Source of the DNA: Christensenellaceae bacterium
GTDB lineage: Bacteria; Bacillota; Clostridia; Christensenellales; Aristaeellaceae
Direction: 5' to 3'
Length of the DNA stretch: 46,762 nucleotides
Assembly (NCBI GenBank): GCA_020025205.1
Contig: JAHHSO010000012.1
Coordinates: forward strand, 1 to 46,762
The notes beneath the pieces were generated by a model that saw only the letters and a program-made list of their open reading frames with translations, ran no database searches and was not told where the DNA came from. Each line of letters begins with the position of its first letter. Position 1 is the stretch's first letter. Below, piece after piece: positions 24,512 to 33,782 of this stretch. Position numbers and translations under genes: made by a program.

Positions 24512-25636
24512 ATGGAGGGGAGAAAGACGAAAAGATGGGCAACAGGGCTTTTCATTGCCCTGATTTTTATGTATAATCATGTTGGGGCTTTAGCGCAGGA
24601 TGAGACCAGCGCCAAAGCAGCCTGCGTTATGGAGCTGGAAACGGGACGCGTTCTTTTTGAAAGCAACATGCACCAGAGGCTGCCGATGGCATCCACCACG
24701 AAGGTGATGACAGCCCTGCTGGCCATTGAAGAAGGACGGCTTCAGGATAATGTGACCTGCTCTGAGCGGGCGTTTGGTGTGCCGGGCACGTCCATCTATC
24801 TGGCGGAGGGGGAGACGCTCACGCTGGAAGAAATGCTGCTGGGCCTGATGCTTTCCAGCGGCAACGATGCGGCTATCGCCATTGCAGAGCATATTGGCGG
24901 AGATGTGCCGCAGTTTGTGGAAAAGATGAACGCACGTGCTGCACAGATTGGCGCAGTTAACACGCACTTTTCCAATCCGCACGGGCTGCCGGATGATACC
25001 CATGTCACAACAGCTTATGATCTGGCACTGATTGCCCGCGAGGCGATGCACAACCAGACGTTCAGGCAGCTGGTGTCCACGCAGGAAGCGACAATTTCCT
25101 GGGCAGGGCGCAGCCATCCCCGCCTGCTCCACAATAAAAACCGTCTGTTGTCCTCTTATCCGGGCGCAACAGGTGTGAAAACAGGGTTCACAAGCCGGGC
25201 GGGCCGCTGTCTGGTCTTTGGCGCACGCCGGGATGGCATGGAGCTGGTCGGCGTTGTGCTGGGATGCTCAAATTGGTTTGACGAGGCGGAACGTCTTTTG
25301 GACGGTTGTTTTTCCACATATACCAACGTTCGCGTGCTTGGGCCCGGCCAGTCAGCAGGACAGGTGGCCGTTTTGGACGGAAAGAGTGACTTGGCGCAGA
25401 TGTGCGTGATGGAAGAATTGATTGTACCTTTAAGGGAGGGCGAAGCCGCGCAGATTGTTCTGGATATACCGGAAACAATTTCTGCGCCCGTTTACCCGGG
25501 GATGCACGTGGGTACGGCATATTTGACTGTTGGAGGAGAAACCTACAAAAGCGTGGAGCTGGTTTCCAGCCAGCGCGTTGACAGCCGCCATCTGACGCTG
25601 GATGTGCGCCGGGTGGTGTCCAGGTGGGTTTTATGA
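24512..25636 (+). CDS. D-alanyl-D-alanine carboxypeptidase (DacF/PBP5-type)
   Basis: The 374-aa protein has a signal peptide (about 8-29, ending ALAQ), a peptidase S11 domain and a C-terminal PBP5-like beta domain (from about 275) ending in an amphipathic segment (LDVRRVVSRWVL) that can bind the membrane. Active-site motifs are complete: Ser61 in STTK (61-64), SGN at 116-118 and KTG at 223-225. It removes the terminal D-Ala from peptidoglycan pentapeptides and so limits crosslinking. The sequence type is that of sporulation-associated DacF/DacB proteins. It is in the string of genes starting with the glycosyltransferase. AAAGGG is 4 nt before the ATG. Confidence 0.9.
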   Translation: MEGRKTKRWATGLFIALIFMYNHVGALAQDETSAKAACVMELETGRVLFESNMHQRLPMASTTKVMTALLAIEEGRLQDNVTCSERAFGVPGTSIYLAEGETLTLEEMLLGLMLSSGNDAAIAIAEHIGGDVPQFVEKMNARAAQIGAVNTHFSNPHGLPDDTHVTTAYDLALIAREAMHNQTFRQLVSTQEATISWAGRSHPRLLHNKNRLLSSYPGATGVKTGFTSRAGRCLVFGARRDGMELVGVVLGCSNWFDEAERLLDGCFSTYTNVRVLGPGQSAGQVAVLDGKSDLAQMCVMEELIVPLREGEAAQIVLDIPETISAPVYPGMHVGTAYLTVGGETYKSVELVSSQRVDSRHLTLDVRRVVSRWVL

Positions 25637-25672
25637 AAGAAGCAGCTTAAAATAGAGAAACGAGGGATTCAG

Positions 25673-26383
25673 ATGAGACTTCAAAAATACATGGCGATGT
25701 GCGGAGTGGCCGCAAGACGCAAGTGCGAAGAGATGATTGCGGCAGGCCGTGTTATGGTCAACGGCGAGATCATCACACAGATGGGCACGCAGGTGGAAGA
25801 GGGCGATGAGGTCATGGTGGACGGTGTTGTCATCCATCAGGAAGCGGAAAAGCACTATATCCTCTATCACAAGCCGATGGGAGAAGTGACAACGGTCAGC
25901 GACGAGAAGGATCGCGACACCGTTATGGATCACTTCAGAGATTTCCCTGTACGCCTGTATCCGGTCGGAAGGCTGGATTATGACACAGAGGGGCTGCTGC
26001 TGCTCACAAATGACGGAGAATTGGCGCAGCATTTGACGCATCCTTCCTGTGAGGTGGATAAGGTATATTTGGCACGCGTATCCAATAACCCCAGCAACGA
26101 AACGCTGGATAAGCTTCGCCGCGGCGTCTACATGGAAGGGGATGAACGCAGAACGTATCCCGCCAACGTACGCGTTGTGCGCGATGAGAGCTTATTTTCC
26201 GATGTCCTCGTCACCATTCACGAGGGACGCAATCGTCAGGTGCGCCGCATGTTTGAAGCAGTGGGACACAAGGTGATCCTGCTGCGCCGCGTGCGCTTTG
26301 GTTCTTTGGATTTGGGCGATTTGAAACGCGGCGAGTGGCGCGAACTGACAGAAGCAGAAGTGAAAGCACTTCAATCTATTTGA
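25673..26383 (+). CDS. RluB/RsuA-family rRNA pseudouridine synthase
   Basis: The 236-aa protein has an N-terminal S4 RNA-binding domain (1-60, MRLQKYMAMCGVAARRKCEE, GRVMVNGEI). The catalytic domain carries the conserved GRLDYDTEGLLLLTNDGEL motif, with catalytic Asp102. The C-terminal motif GRNRQVRRMFEAVGHKV is also typical. By family it converts a uridine of 23S rRNA (position 2605 region) or 16S rRNA into pseudouridine. In many Firmicutes this gene follows a sporulation DD-carboxypeptidase or scpB, matching this order. Length is standard. Confidence 0.93.
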   Translation: MRLQKYMAMCGVAARRKCEEMIAAGRVMVNGEIITQMGTQVEEGDEVMVDGVVIHQEAEKHYILYHKPMGEVTTVSDEKDRDTVMDHFRDFPVRLYPVGRLDYDTEGLLLLTNDGELAQHLTHPSCEVDKVYLARVSNNPSNETLDKLRRGVYMEGDERRTYPANVRVVRDESLFSDVLVTIHEGRNRQVRRMFEAVGHKVILLRRVRFGSLDLGDLKRGEWRELTEAEVKALQSI

Positions 26384-26411
26384 ACACAGAAAAACGACAG
26401 AGGGTGACAAC

Positions 26412-29147
26412 ATGAAGAGCGATTTAACCTGCCCGGTGGACGTGGTCTCGGTTGAGGTTCAGCGGGAAAATGGCGACACGAAAGAAAATGGGCTGATCGT
26501 CTGCCTGATTGATTTTTACAACCTGTCGGAGAAGATCATCGACAGCATTCAGATGAACCTCATCTGTTACAATGCAGAGGATGTGCGTTTGGGCGGGCGG
26601 CTTGTACGTGCCTCGGCACACGGAGAGAGCCGATCACGCTTTACAGGCGCCTTTATGCTGGAACATGTGGACGATACCGTGCGCGTGGAAGCGTCCGTGG
26701 AAAAGGTCTGGTTTCAGGATGGCGTGATCTGGCGGCGGGAAGAAGGCAATGTTCGCGAGTACATTTCCAACATCCTGCCGGAAGGGCGCGAGCTGGACAG
26801 ACTCCGCTCCGTTGCCGGGCCGGATGCAGCCGGATACGCACGAGAGGAAAGGGAATTGTGGCTGTGTGTCTGTGGACGCGCAAACGGCATGGATGATGAA
26901 AATTGTCTTCGCTGCCACAGGGAACGAGCGTATACGGTCAAAAACTATTCGTTTGCGGCCATTGATGCGACGCTTGGACGCAAGGAGCGGATGCTGGAGG
27001 AAAAGACGCGCAATACGCTCATCCGTTCCAGCGAGCAGACAGTCGAAGAAATGAAAACGGAACAGAAGCGCCAGAAAAAGCGCAAGCGCCGCGTGAAGCG
27101 GATCATTCTGGTGCTGGTGGCGGCGGCTGGCGTGCTGGCCGGTTTGCGCTGGGGTGTGCCGTATATGGCGAGCCAGATTGCAAAAAAACGAATGAATGAA
27201 GGCCTTTCTGCAGATGCGAAAAAGATCTATGTGTTTGTGGACACATACTGGCCGGGTGAGTTTGGCTGCCGCGAAGGCATGGAAGAGGCGGAACGCCGGA
27301 TTATTGATGGCTTGATTTCGGTGAACACGGAAAATTCGCTTTTCCAGGCCGCTCAGCGTGCCGAAACGCTGGGCGATGAGCAGCGCAGGAGTCAGGCAGT
27401 GATCGCCCGCGCACAGCTGTACATACAGACCGAACAGCCTGAGGAAGCTGTAAAACTGCTGGCAGAGCTGACGGAAGACGAAGCGGCGCAGGCGCTTAAA
27501 CATTCGATTGTTTATGACATGGCAGAAGCGGCGCGTGAGCAGCTGAATTTTGAAACGGCGATTGCGTATTATGACGAGCTGGGCGAGTATGAAGATGCGG
27601 CGGCGCAGAAAGATGAGACGATCTATCTTTACGGCCGTCATTTGATGCGCGCCGGAGAATATGAAAAGGCATGCGACCAGTTCATGCAGGTGACGGGACA
27701 GCCGGATGCCATTGCGCACATTCGCCAGTGCCGCTATGCGATGGCACAACAGCATCAGAAGGACGGCAATTATCTTGAGGCAGCTCCCCTGTATGAGAGC
27801 CTGGGCGTCTACGAAGAGGCCGAGACGCGCGGCAAATTCTGCCGCTATACGGCGGGCAGCGCGGCGCTTGAAGCGGGCAACTTAGAGGAAGCGGCGGAGC
27901 AGTTCAAGATGGCGGAAGACTATGAAGATGCCGCAGAACGCTTTGCGGATGTGGCGCTCACGCTGGGCAATGCAGCGCTTGAAGCGGGACATCACCAAGA
28001 AGCAGTTGGCTGGCTGGAACAGCTTCCTTATACGGAGGATATCGCCCAGATGCTCAACCGGGCTGTTTATGGCTACGCACAGGATCTGGAGAGAGAAGGC
28101 CAGAAGGAACTGGCTGTGACGGAGTTTGCTTCTCTTGGCGAATACAGCGATGCCAGAACGAAAGCCAATCAGCTTGAATATGAGCTGGCGGTTGAATACA
28201 TGGAGAATAATCCGGAAGAGGCGCTTGTGCGTTTTGAATCATTGGGCGATTATTCCGATGCGCATGAGCAGGCGATCACCTGCCGATTCCTGATGGCGCA
28301 GACGGCCATGGAAGCGGGCGACTATCAGCAGGCACTTGAGCGGTTTGAGGCGCTGGGGGACGAACGCGATGCGCGCGAGCAGGCGATCCGCTGCCGGTAT
28401 GCATTGGCACAGCAGGCAATGGAAAACGCAGAATATGAAAAGGCTGCGGAACTATTTGAAAAGTGCGGCACATACAGGGATTCAGAAGACAGTGTTTTTA
28501 AAGCGCGCTATGCACATGGTCAGGCCTTGTATGATGCGGCTCAGTACAAGGAGGCGGCGAAGGCATTTGACAGCCTGGGCAGCTATGAGGATGCCAAGCA
28601 GCGCGTCATAGACAGCGAGGATGCCTGGCTGAATGACGTTTATATTGCAGCACACATGGACATGGAGCTTGGCGACTATCAGAGTGTGATTGATGGACTG
28701 GAAGCCTATGCCCACGAAGATCTGCCCGAACGGTATGAGGACATCCCGGACATGTATGTCGAGGCATGCTTGAACCGTGCACAGGAGCTGACGGGCACCA
28801 ATCGGCCGCTGGATGCTCTGCCCATTTTGCAGCGCATCTCAGACAATAAGACGGCCAAGAAGCGCCTTGAGGCATACGTCTATCAGATCATTGGCCGCTG
28901 GAAGGATAAGCGCGGCGTTGAGTACATCTTCCGCCCGGACGGTACATGCACCATTGCGGGAAAAGATGGATATTTTGGAGGCAGCGGCTATGAGATCCGG
29001 GTGGGCGATGAACCATATCCTACGCAGGGCGCATATTCGGTCATCAGCCTGCGCAACAAGACGCTGACGCTGCGCAGTCTCGAAACGGATAAGGCTATTC
29101 ACTTGTCATATGTGGGCAAGGCAGAGCAGGAAGAGCAGGAAGAATGA
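26412..29147 (+). CDS. Zinc-ribbon, single-helix membrane protein with LGDYxDA helical repeats
   Basis: The 911-aa protein has an N-terminal beta domain (about 1-130), a zinc ribbon WLCVCGRANGMDDENCLRC (about 149-167), a basic coiled segment (KRQKKRKRRVKR) and one membrane helix (about 230-255). A long helical array (about 260-800) of 35-38-residue TPR-like repeats follows, each ending in LGxYxDAxxQ (for example LGDYSDAHEQA, LGDERDAREQA, LGSYEDAKQR). A short C-terminal beta domain (about 825-905, IIGRWKDKRGVEYIFRPDGTC) resembles lipocalin-like DUF modules. The zinc ribbon would be inside and the array outside, or the reverse. I know this architecture from Clostridia but no function is established. 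Overlaps the next gene by 4 bp. Confidence 0.75.
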   Translation: MKSDLTCPVDVVSVEVQRENGDTKENGLIVCLIDFYNLSEKIIDSIQMNLICYNAEDVRLGGRLVRASAHGESRSRFTGAFMLEHVDDTVRVEASVEKVWFQDGVIWRREEGNVREYISNILPEGRELDRLRSVAGPDAAGYAREERELWLCVCGRANGMDDENCLRCHRERAYTVKNYSFAAIDATLGRKERMLEEKTRNTLIRSSEQTVEEMKTEQKRQKKRKRRVKRIILVLVAAAGVLAGLRWGVPYMASQIAKKRMNEGLSADAKKIYVFVDTYWPGEFGCREGMEEAERRIIDGLISVNTENSLFQAAQRAETLGDEQRRSQAVIARAQLYIQTEQPEEAVKLLAELTEDEAAQALKHSIVYDMAEAAREQLNFETAIAYYDELGEYEDAAAQKDETIYLYGRHLMRAGEYEKACDQFMQVTGQPDAIAHIRQCRYAMAQQHQKDGNYLEAAPLYESLGVYEEAETRGKFCRYTAGSAALEAGNLEEAAEQFKMAEDYEDAAERFADVALTLGNAALEAGHHQEAVGWLEQLPYTEDIAQMLNRAVYGYAQDLEREGQKELAVTEFASLGEYSDARTKANQLEYELAVEYMENNPEEALVRFESLGDYSDAHEQAITCRFLMAQTAMEAGDYQQALERFEALGDERDAREQAIRCRYALAQQAMENAEYEKAAELFEKCGTYRDSEDSVFKARYAHGQALYDAAQYKEAAKAFDSLGSYEDAKQRVIDSEDAWLNDVYIAAHMDMELGDYQSVIDGLEAYAHEDLPERYEDIPDMYVEACLNRAQELTGTNRPLDALPILQRISDNKTAKKRLEAYVYQIIGRWKDKRGVEYIFRPDGTCTIAGKDGYFGGSGYEIRVGDEPYPTQGAYSVISLRNKTLTLRSLETDKAIHLSYVGKAEQEEQEE

Positions 29148-29518
29148 AAAAGAAGGACATCATCATTATCGCTGCGGCGCTTGTGCTGGCCGGAGCGTTG
29201 TACCTGATTTCACAGGCTGCCGGAAACGCAGAGGCATCTGCTGTTGTGGTCACGGTGGATGGAAAAGAAGTGCTGCGCCGGCCTTTGGCTGTTGAGGACA
29301 GTTACGAAATCAATCAGGAAGATGGCTCTGTCAATGTCATCACGGTGGAGGATGGCGCTGTCTATATGTCGGAAGCAAACTGCCGGGATGGACTTTGTCT
29401 CCATCAGGGAAAGATGAGGAATGCAGCGAAGACCATCGTCTGCCTGCCCCACAAGCTGGTGGTTCAGCTGGAAGGCGAAGCGGCGCAGGATGAAGATCTG
29501 GATGTGATTGTGCAATGA
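29144..29518 (+). CDS. NusG domain II-containing secreted protein
   Basis: The 124-aa protein has a signal anchor (about 4-25) followed by one NusG-II beta domain. Landmarks are VVVTVDGKEVLRRPL, VITVEDGAVYMSEANCRDGLCLHQG and TIVCLPHKLVVQL. The CRDGLC..HQG..C-LPH pattern, with three conserved cysteines, is typical of small clostridial proteins often near Rnf or isoprenoid genes; function is not established. ATGA overlaps link it to both neighbours, so it is translated as part of the operon. Confidence 0.87.
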   Translation: MKKKDIIIIAAALVLAGALYLISQAAGNAEASAVVVTVDGKEVLRRPLAVEDSYEINQEDGSVNVITVEDGAVYMSEANCRDGLCLHQGKMRNAAKTIVCLPHKLVVQLEGEAAQDEDLDVIVQ

Positions 29519-30735
29519 GGAACCCCATCAAAATTTGGCTGGAAGATGCAAATTCGGCGCCGGACACCCGGTATGTGGATACCTGCGATGGAATTCGTGC
29601 ATTTGCAATTTTGCTGGTGGGCTGGTTTCACATCTGGCAGCAGTCATGGCTGTTTCCGGGGCTGAATCTCTTTGGAAGGGAGATCAGCTTCGATCCCATT
29701 GTCCGCTCGGGATATATCTGGGTGGATCTCATGATCCTTGTCAGCGGCTTTTGTTTGTACCTGCCATGGGCGCGCCTTCGGGAGACAGGCGGAAAGGCGC
29801 CCAATGCGCTTGACTTTTATGTTAGGCGCCTGACGCGCATTCATCCGTCGTATCTGCTGGCAGTAGGCGTGATGATCGTCGTCACACAGGCGCTGCATGT
29901 GTATTCCAGCCAGGCGTTTGCATTTCAGGATGCAGTGACCCATCTGACCTATACCCATACATTTTTTTACAATTCGTACTATGCCAGCAATCTTGGCGGG
30001 ACGCTCTGGACGATGGCCATTGAAATGCAGTTTTATCTGCTTTTTCCGCTGCTGGCGCGTCTGTTCATCCGCCTGCCCATGCTGATGTTTGCGGCAATGG
30101 TGAGTACTGCACTGATATTTCGCGCGTATGTGGGTGCTTCTTTTGCGGACATCAGCCTGTACTTTAATCAGCTTCCAGCGTATTTGGATACATTTGCCTG
30201 CGGCATGGCTGCGGCGGCTATTCATGTGCGGCTGTCTAAGACGAAACATAATGCGTTCACACGCGTCCTGTGTACAGCGGGCAGCATTGCCGTTGTGGGG
30301 ATGCTTTTGTCCATTGCATCGGCACAATCCGGCTGCCTGGATACAGAGGCTATCCGCATGGGGCAAATGAACAGGCGGCTTGCGATGGGCGTTCTGGGGG
30401 CACTTCTGCTTATTCTGAGCGCCAATGCAGGGCTGGTTTTCAGAAAGATTTTCAGCAACCCGATTACGCGCTTTGTGTCAGCCGTTTCCATGCAGTTCTA
30501 CATCTGGCATCAGACGCTGGCAGTCTACATCCTGCAATACAGAATTGTACCCAGCGAATTTGAAAACCCAAATTATTCCGGCGACCACCTCTGGCAGCAG
30601 CGATATACATTTGTCTGCTTCTTTGCATCGTTTGCTCTTGCGGCGCTTTTAACCTATGGATTTGAGCGGCCGGTGGGCAGGATGCTTCAAAACAGGTGGA
30701 TCATGTATAGGAAAAAACGCGCAGACAGAACTTAA
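29515..30735 (+). CDS. Acyltransferase 3 family membrane protein (OafA/YrhL-type)
   Basis: The 406-aa protein is predicted to have about ten membrane helices. The N-terminal motif CDGIRAFAILLVGWFHIWQQSW contains the family's conserved Arg/His in helices 1-2, and GGTLWTMAIEMQFYLLFPLLA carries the conserved E-x-Q-FY block. Members transfer acetyl or other acyl groups to sugars of cell-wall polymers, lipids or exported glycans. It closes the gene string that begins with the glycosyltransferase, in keeping with envelope or spore-glycan modification. Substrate is unknown. Confidence 0.88.
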   Translation: MRNPIKIWLEDANSAPDTRYVDTCDGIRAFAILLVGWFHIWQQSWLFPGLNLFGREISFDPIVRSGYIWVDLMILVSGFCLYLPWARLRETGGKAPNALDFYVRRLTRIHPSYLLAVGVMIVVTQALHVYSSQAFAFQDAVTHLTYTHTFFYNSYYASNLGGTLWTMAIEMQFYLLFPLLARLFIRLPMLMFAAMVSTALIFRAYVGASFADISLYFNQLPAYLDTFACGMAAAAIHVRLSKTKHNAFTRVLCTAGSIAVVGMLLSIASAQSGCLDTEAIRMGQMNRRLAMGVLGALLLILSANAGLVFRKIFSNPITRFVSAVSMQFYIWHQTLAVYILQYRIVPSEFENPNYSGDHLWQQRYTFVCFFASFALAALLTYGFERPVGRMLQNRWIMYRKKRADRT

Positions 30736-30737
30736 AA

Positions 30738-30778
30738 CAACAGCCGCTGCAAGTTGAAACGCTTGCGGCGGCTGTTTG
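30738..30778. terminator. Terminator after the acyltransferase
   Basis: ACAGCCGCTGCAAG at 30740-30753 pairs with CTTGCGGCGGCTGT at 30762-30775 (one G-T). The T-tract is short on the + strand, so efficiency is uncertain. Confidence 0.68.
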
Positions 30779-31264
30779 CATCCTGCCGACAACACACAAT
30801 TCGCCTGAAAATATGACGGATATCATGTTGTCGAAGGATTGTATATGCACAGAAAGCTGAATTGAAATCACCGGAAAATGCGCATGCCGGCAGCGTGAAA
30901 GAACGGGCAGGAAAGAATTGCCTGATTAGAAAATGTACCAGCATGAGAAATCGGCGCGGGATCTAAAGTGTGCTTTAATGGCGGCGAGACAGGTTCCTTA
31001 CAGGGCGCAGTCAGCCGGTGATCGTGATTTATACAGAGAAAGATATATGAGAAGAAAGCTGTTCAATCACAAAAAATTCGGCCATAATATGCGCTGTATC
31101 CTGTAAGTATATGATGGGTGATCTCCTTCTTTCATCTGGACGGATGGTATCCGTTTGGATATTTTCTGATATAAAATACGGAAAAATGGAAGAAATGGCG
31201 CAGAGCATAATATTGTAAATAATGTGTAAAATTGTCGAAATTGGATGAAATATGAAGAACACTG
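30779..31264. other. Long non-coding stretch before ppk
   Basis: No gene is supported in this 486-bp stretch. A 6-bp inverted repeat around GGT (ACGGAT/ATCCGT, 31140-31154) and a 19-codon frame at 31047-31106 are seen, but neither has supporting signals. The right third is AT-rich promoter-like DNA. Confidence 0.45.
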
Positions 31265-31273
31265 TGTTATAAT
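31265..31273 (+). promoter_or_regulatory. Extended -10 element for ppk
   Basis: TGTTATAAT, a TGn-extended perfect -10, lies about 50 bp before the ATG. No clear -35 is present. Confidence 0.4.
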
Positions 31274-31323
31274 AAGAGAAATATCAGAAGTGAGATGTGT
31301 CCTGAAAGAGGAGAGGAACCCCC

Positions 31324-33399
31324 ATGGTGAGTGATCAGCAGATTTATATGAACAGGGAATTGTCCTGGCTTAAGTTTAATGAACGCGTGCTGGAAGAAGC
31401 GGAGAGCAGCCAGACGCCGCTGTGCGAAAGGCTGGCTTTTGCGTCTATTTATCAGAGTAATCTGGATGAATTCTTCATGGTGCGTGTGGGGTCGATCGTC
31501 GATCAAAAGACGCTGACGCCTCAGCTGCGTGACAGCAAAACCAATATGACTCCGGAGGAACAGCTCAGCGCAATTCTGGAACGCGTGCACATGCTGAATG
31601 CGCGGCGGGATGCGGTGTATGCTGTGCTCATGGAAAAGCTGGAGGAGCAGGGCATTCGGCTTGTCGATTTCAGAAAGATTGGAAGACGGCAGAGTGAGAT
31701 TTTGGAAAAGTATTTCGATTCTGAAATCGCACCGCTTATTTCGCCGTCGATTGTCGGCAGGCGTCAGCCATTTCCTTTCCTGCGAAACAAGGATATTTAC
31801 GCAGTGGTTGTGCTTGGACGCAAGAACGGCAAGCAGAAACTGGGGCTGATTCCTTGCGCGTCCGGTGTATTTCCGCGCCTGATCAAGGTGCCATTCAGCG
31901 AAAATACGTATATGCTGGCCGAGGAGCTGATCCTGCATTTCATCCCGAAAGTATTTGAAGGATATGACATCAAGGCCAAGTCGCTCATTCGTGTGACGCG
32001 AAATGCGGATATTGATGCTGATGCGCTGTATGAAGAAGATATTGATTATCGGGAATTCATGATACAGCTGATTAAAAAGCGCAAGCGGCTGGCTCCCGTT
32101 CGTCTGGAGTTTTCAAGAGCGTTGGACGATGACATTGTAAAGACGCTTTGCGGCTATATGGACGTGGACAAGCGTCATGTGTTTAAGAATAATGCGCCGC
32201 TTGATCTGTCGTTCCTGTTTGAAATTCAGGATTTTCTGCGCCAAAAGAGTGAATTGTTCTATCAGCGGCGCATTCCTCAGAAGTCCCCGGCGTTTGTGAG
32301 CGGCCGGTCGATTCTGGCTCAGGTGGCGCAGGAAGACAAGCTTCTGTCTTATCCATATGAAAGCATGAAGCCGTTTTTGGACATGCTTTCAGAAGCTGCA
32401 AACGATGATCAAGTGGTTTCCATCAAGATGACGCTATACCGTGTTGCCAAACAGAGCAAGGTTGTGGAAGCGCTCATTGAAGCGGCGGAAAATGGGAAAA
32501 ATGTATTGGTGCTGGTGGAGCTTAAAGCACGGTTTGATGAGGAAAACAATATCGAGTGGTCCCGCCAGCTGGAACAGGCCGGCTGCCATGTTATCTATGG
32601 TCTGGACGGATATAAGGTGCATTCCAAACTGTGCCTGATTACAAGGCGCGAGGAAGGCGGCATTCGTTATTATACGCAGATAGGAACCGGCAATTATAAC
32701 GAAAAGACAGCCAGATTGTATACCGACCTGAGTCTGATTACGGCAAACCAGCAGATTGGCGAAGAGGCCGCCAATGTATTCAATGCGCTGGCCAAGGGAG
32801 AGACTGTTGAAGAAACGCGGTGCCTGCTGGTTGCGCCAAACTGCCTGCAAAACAAAGTGCTGGACAGAATGGACGAAGAAATTGTCCACGCGCTGCGCGG
32901 TGAGAAAGCGTACATCGGCATCAAGATCAACTCGCTGACAGATAAGGCAATCATCAATAAGCTGATTGAGGCATCAAAAGCAGGTGTCAAGGTAGATCTG
33001 GTTGTGCGGGGAATCTGCTGCCTGATAGCCGGTGTAAAAGGGGCAACGGAGAATATTCGCGTGGTCAGCATTGTAGGAAGGTTTCTGGAACATTCGCGCA
33101 TCTATATTTTCGGAACCGAGGAACGCGCCAAGGTATACATTGCTTCGGCAGACTATATGACGCGCAACACGCTGCGCCGCGTGGAAGTGGCTGCGCCGAT
33201 TGATGATCCGAAAATCAAGGCGCGTGTGATGGAAATGTTTGACCTTATGCTTCATGACAACGTGCAGGCTCGTGAACAACAGCCGGATGGAAACTATCGC
33301 CGTTTGCAGCCTGGCGAAGATGAACCGATTTCCAGCCAGGATGTCCTGTATGAACAGGCTTATGCCTTGGCACTCAAGCAGACGGAAAACAAAGGATAA
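31324..33399 (+). CDS. ppk1: Polyphosphate kinase 1
   Basis: The 691-aa protein is full length. It starts with the N-terminal domain YMNRELSWLKFNERVLEEA, followed by SNLDEFFMVRVG, and has the two phospholipase-D-like C-terminal domains. Predicted phosphoacceptor His433 lies in YKVHSKLCLI (E. coli His435), and the second conserved histidine, His590, in HSRIYIF. ARFDEENNIEWSRQLEQAG and IGTGNYNEKTARLYTD are also typical. The enzyme reversibly transfers the gamma phosphate of ATP to inorganic polyphosphate. It stands alone between its own promoter and a strong terminator; a Ppx/GppA phosphatase lies 6 kb downstream. GAGGAGAGG precedes the start. Confidence 0.97.
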   Translation: MVSDQQIYMNRELSWLKFNERVLEEAESSQTPLCERLAFASIYQSNLDEFFMVRVGSIVDQKTLTPQLRDSKTNMTPEEQLSAILERVHMLNARRDAVYAVLMEKLEEQGIRLVDFRKIGRRQSEILEKYFDSEIAPLISPSIVGRRQPFPFLRNKDIYAVVVLGRKNGKQKLGLIPCASGVFPRLIKVPFSENTYMLAEELILHFIPKVFEGYDIKAKSLIRVTRNADIDADALYEEDIDYREFMIQLIKKRKRLAPVRLEFSRALDDDIVKTLCGYMDVDKRHVFKNNAPLDLSFLFEIQDFLRQKSELFYQRRIPQKSPAFVSGRSILAQVAQEDKLLSYPYESMKPFLDMLSEAANDDQVVSIKMTLYRVAKQSKVVEALIEAAENGKNVLVLVELKARFDEENNIEWSRQLEQAGCHVIYGLDGYKVHSKLCLITRREEGGIRYYTQIGTGNYNEKTARLYTDLSLITANQQIGEEAANVFNALAKGETVEETRCLLVAPNCLQNKVLDRMDEEIVHALRGEKAYIGIKINSLTDKAIINKLIEASKAGVKVDLVVRGICCLIAGVKGATENIRVVSIVGRFLEHSRIYIFGTEERAKVYIASADYMTRNTLRRVEVAAPIDDPKIKARVMEMFDLMLHDNVQAREQQPDGNYRRLQPGEDEPISSQDVLYEQAYALALKQTENKG

Positions 33400-33401
33400 A
33401 T

Positions 33402-33439
33402 AAAAAAAGTGAGACGAGAAAAAACGTCTCACTTTTTTT
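33402..33439. terminator. Bidirectional terminator after ppk1
   Basis: AAAAAAAGTGAGACG pairs with CGTCTCACTTTTTTT around a short A-rich loop, directly after the stop codon. Confidence 0.92.
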
Positions 33440-33782
33440 GTGCGAAAAACTGGAATTTGAACAAAGTCTGTTTTCGTGTGGAACGAATATGGAATTTCGG
33501 GCGGAATGCAGACACAAAGCATTGTCAGTGTGCCTTTCAGTTTGCGCATCGCAAAGATATCGGGAATTGCACGTTTTGATGATGCGCCTGGGCTGAATAT
33601 TCTGCTTAAAGCGGATGAAAAAACCAAAGTCTGGTTTTAGAAACCTGACAATCCTTTCGACTGCGCCGTTTAGACGGGCAGATATAAAAAATCGTTCAGA
33701 TCAGTTTTTTCAATTGTGCAGAATAAATGGGCAGGGTTCAACGATGTGAGACTGATGTCGATGGAGATGTTCGCAGGATTCT
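33440..33782. other. Intergenic region with no supported gene
   Basis: Apart from a small leftward terminator at 33618-33638, I see no gene, repeat or RNA motif. Open frames here are out-of-frame continuations of ppk1 antisense frames. Confidence 0.5.
33618..33638 (-). terminator. Small leftward terminator
   Basis: AAAACCA pairs with TGGTTTT around a tiny loop; read leftward it ends in TTTTTT. It lies about 145 bp past the stop codon of the secreted protein at 33783-34577. Confidence 0.5.

Noticed and set aside
31047..31106. 19-codon frame starting MRRKLFNHKK with a weak GAGA-type site
   Set aside because: Too short, no promoter or terminator around it.
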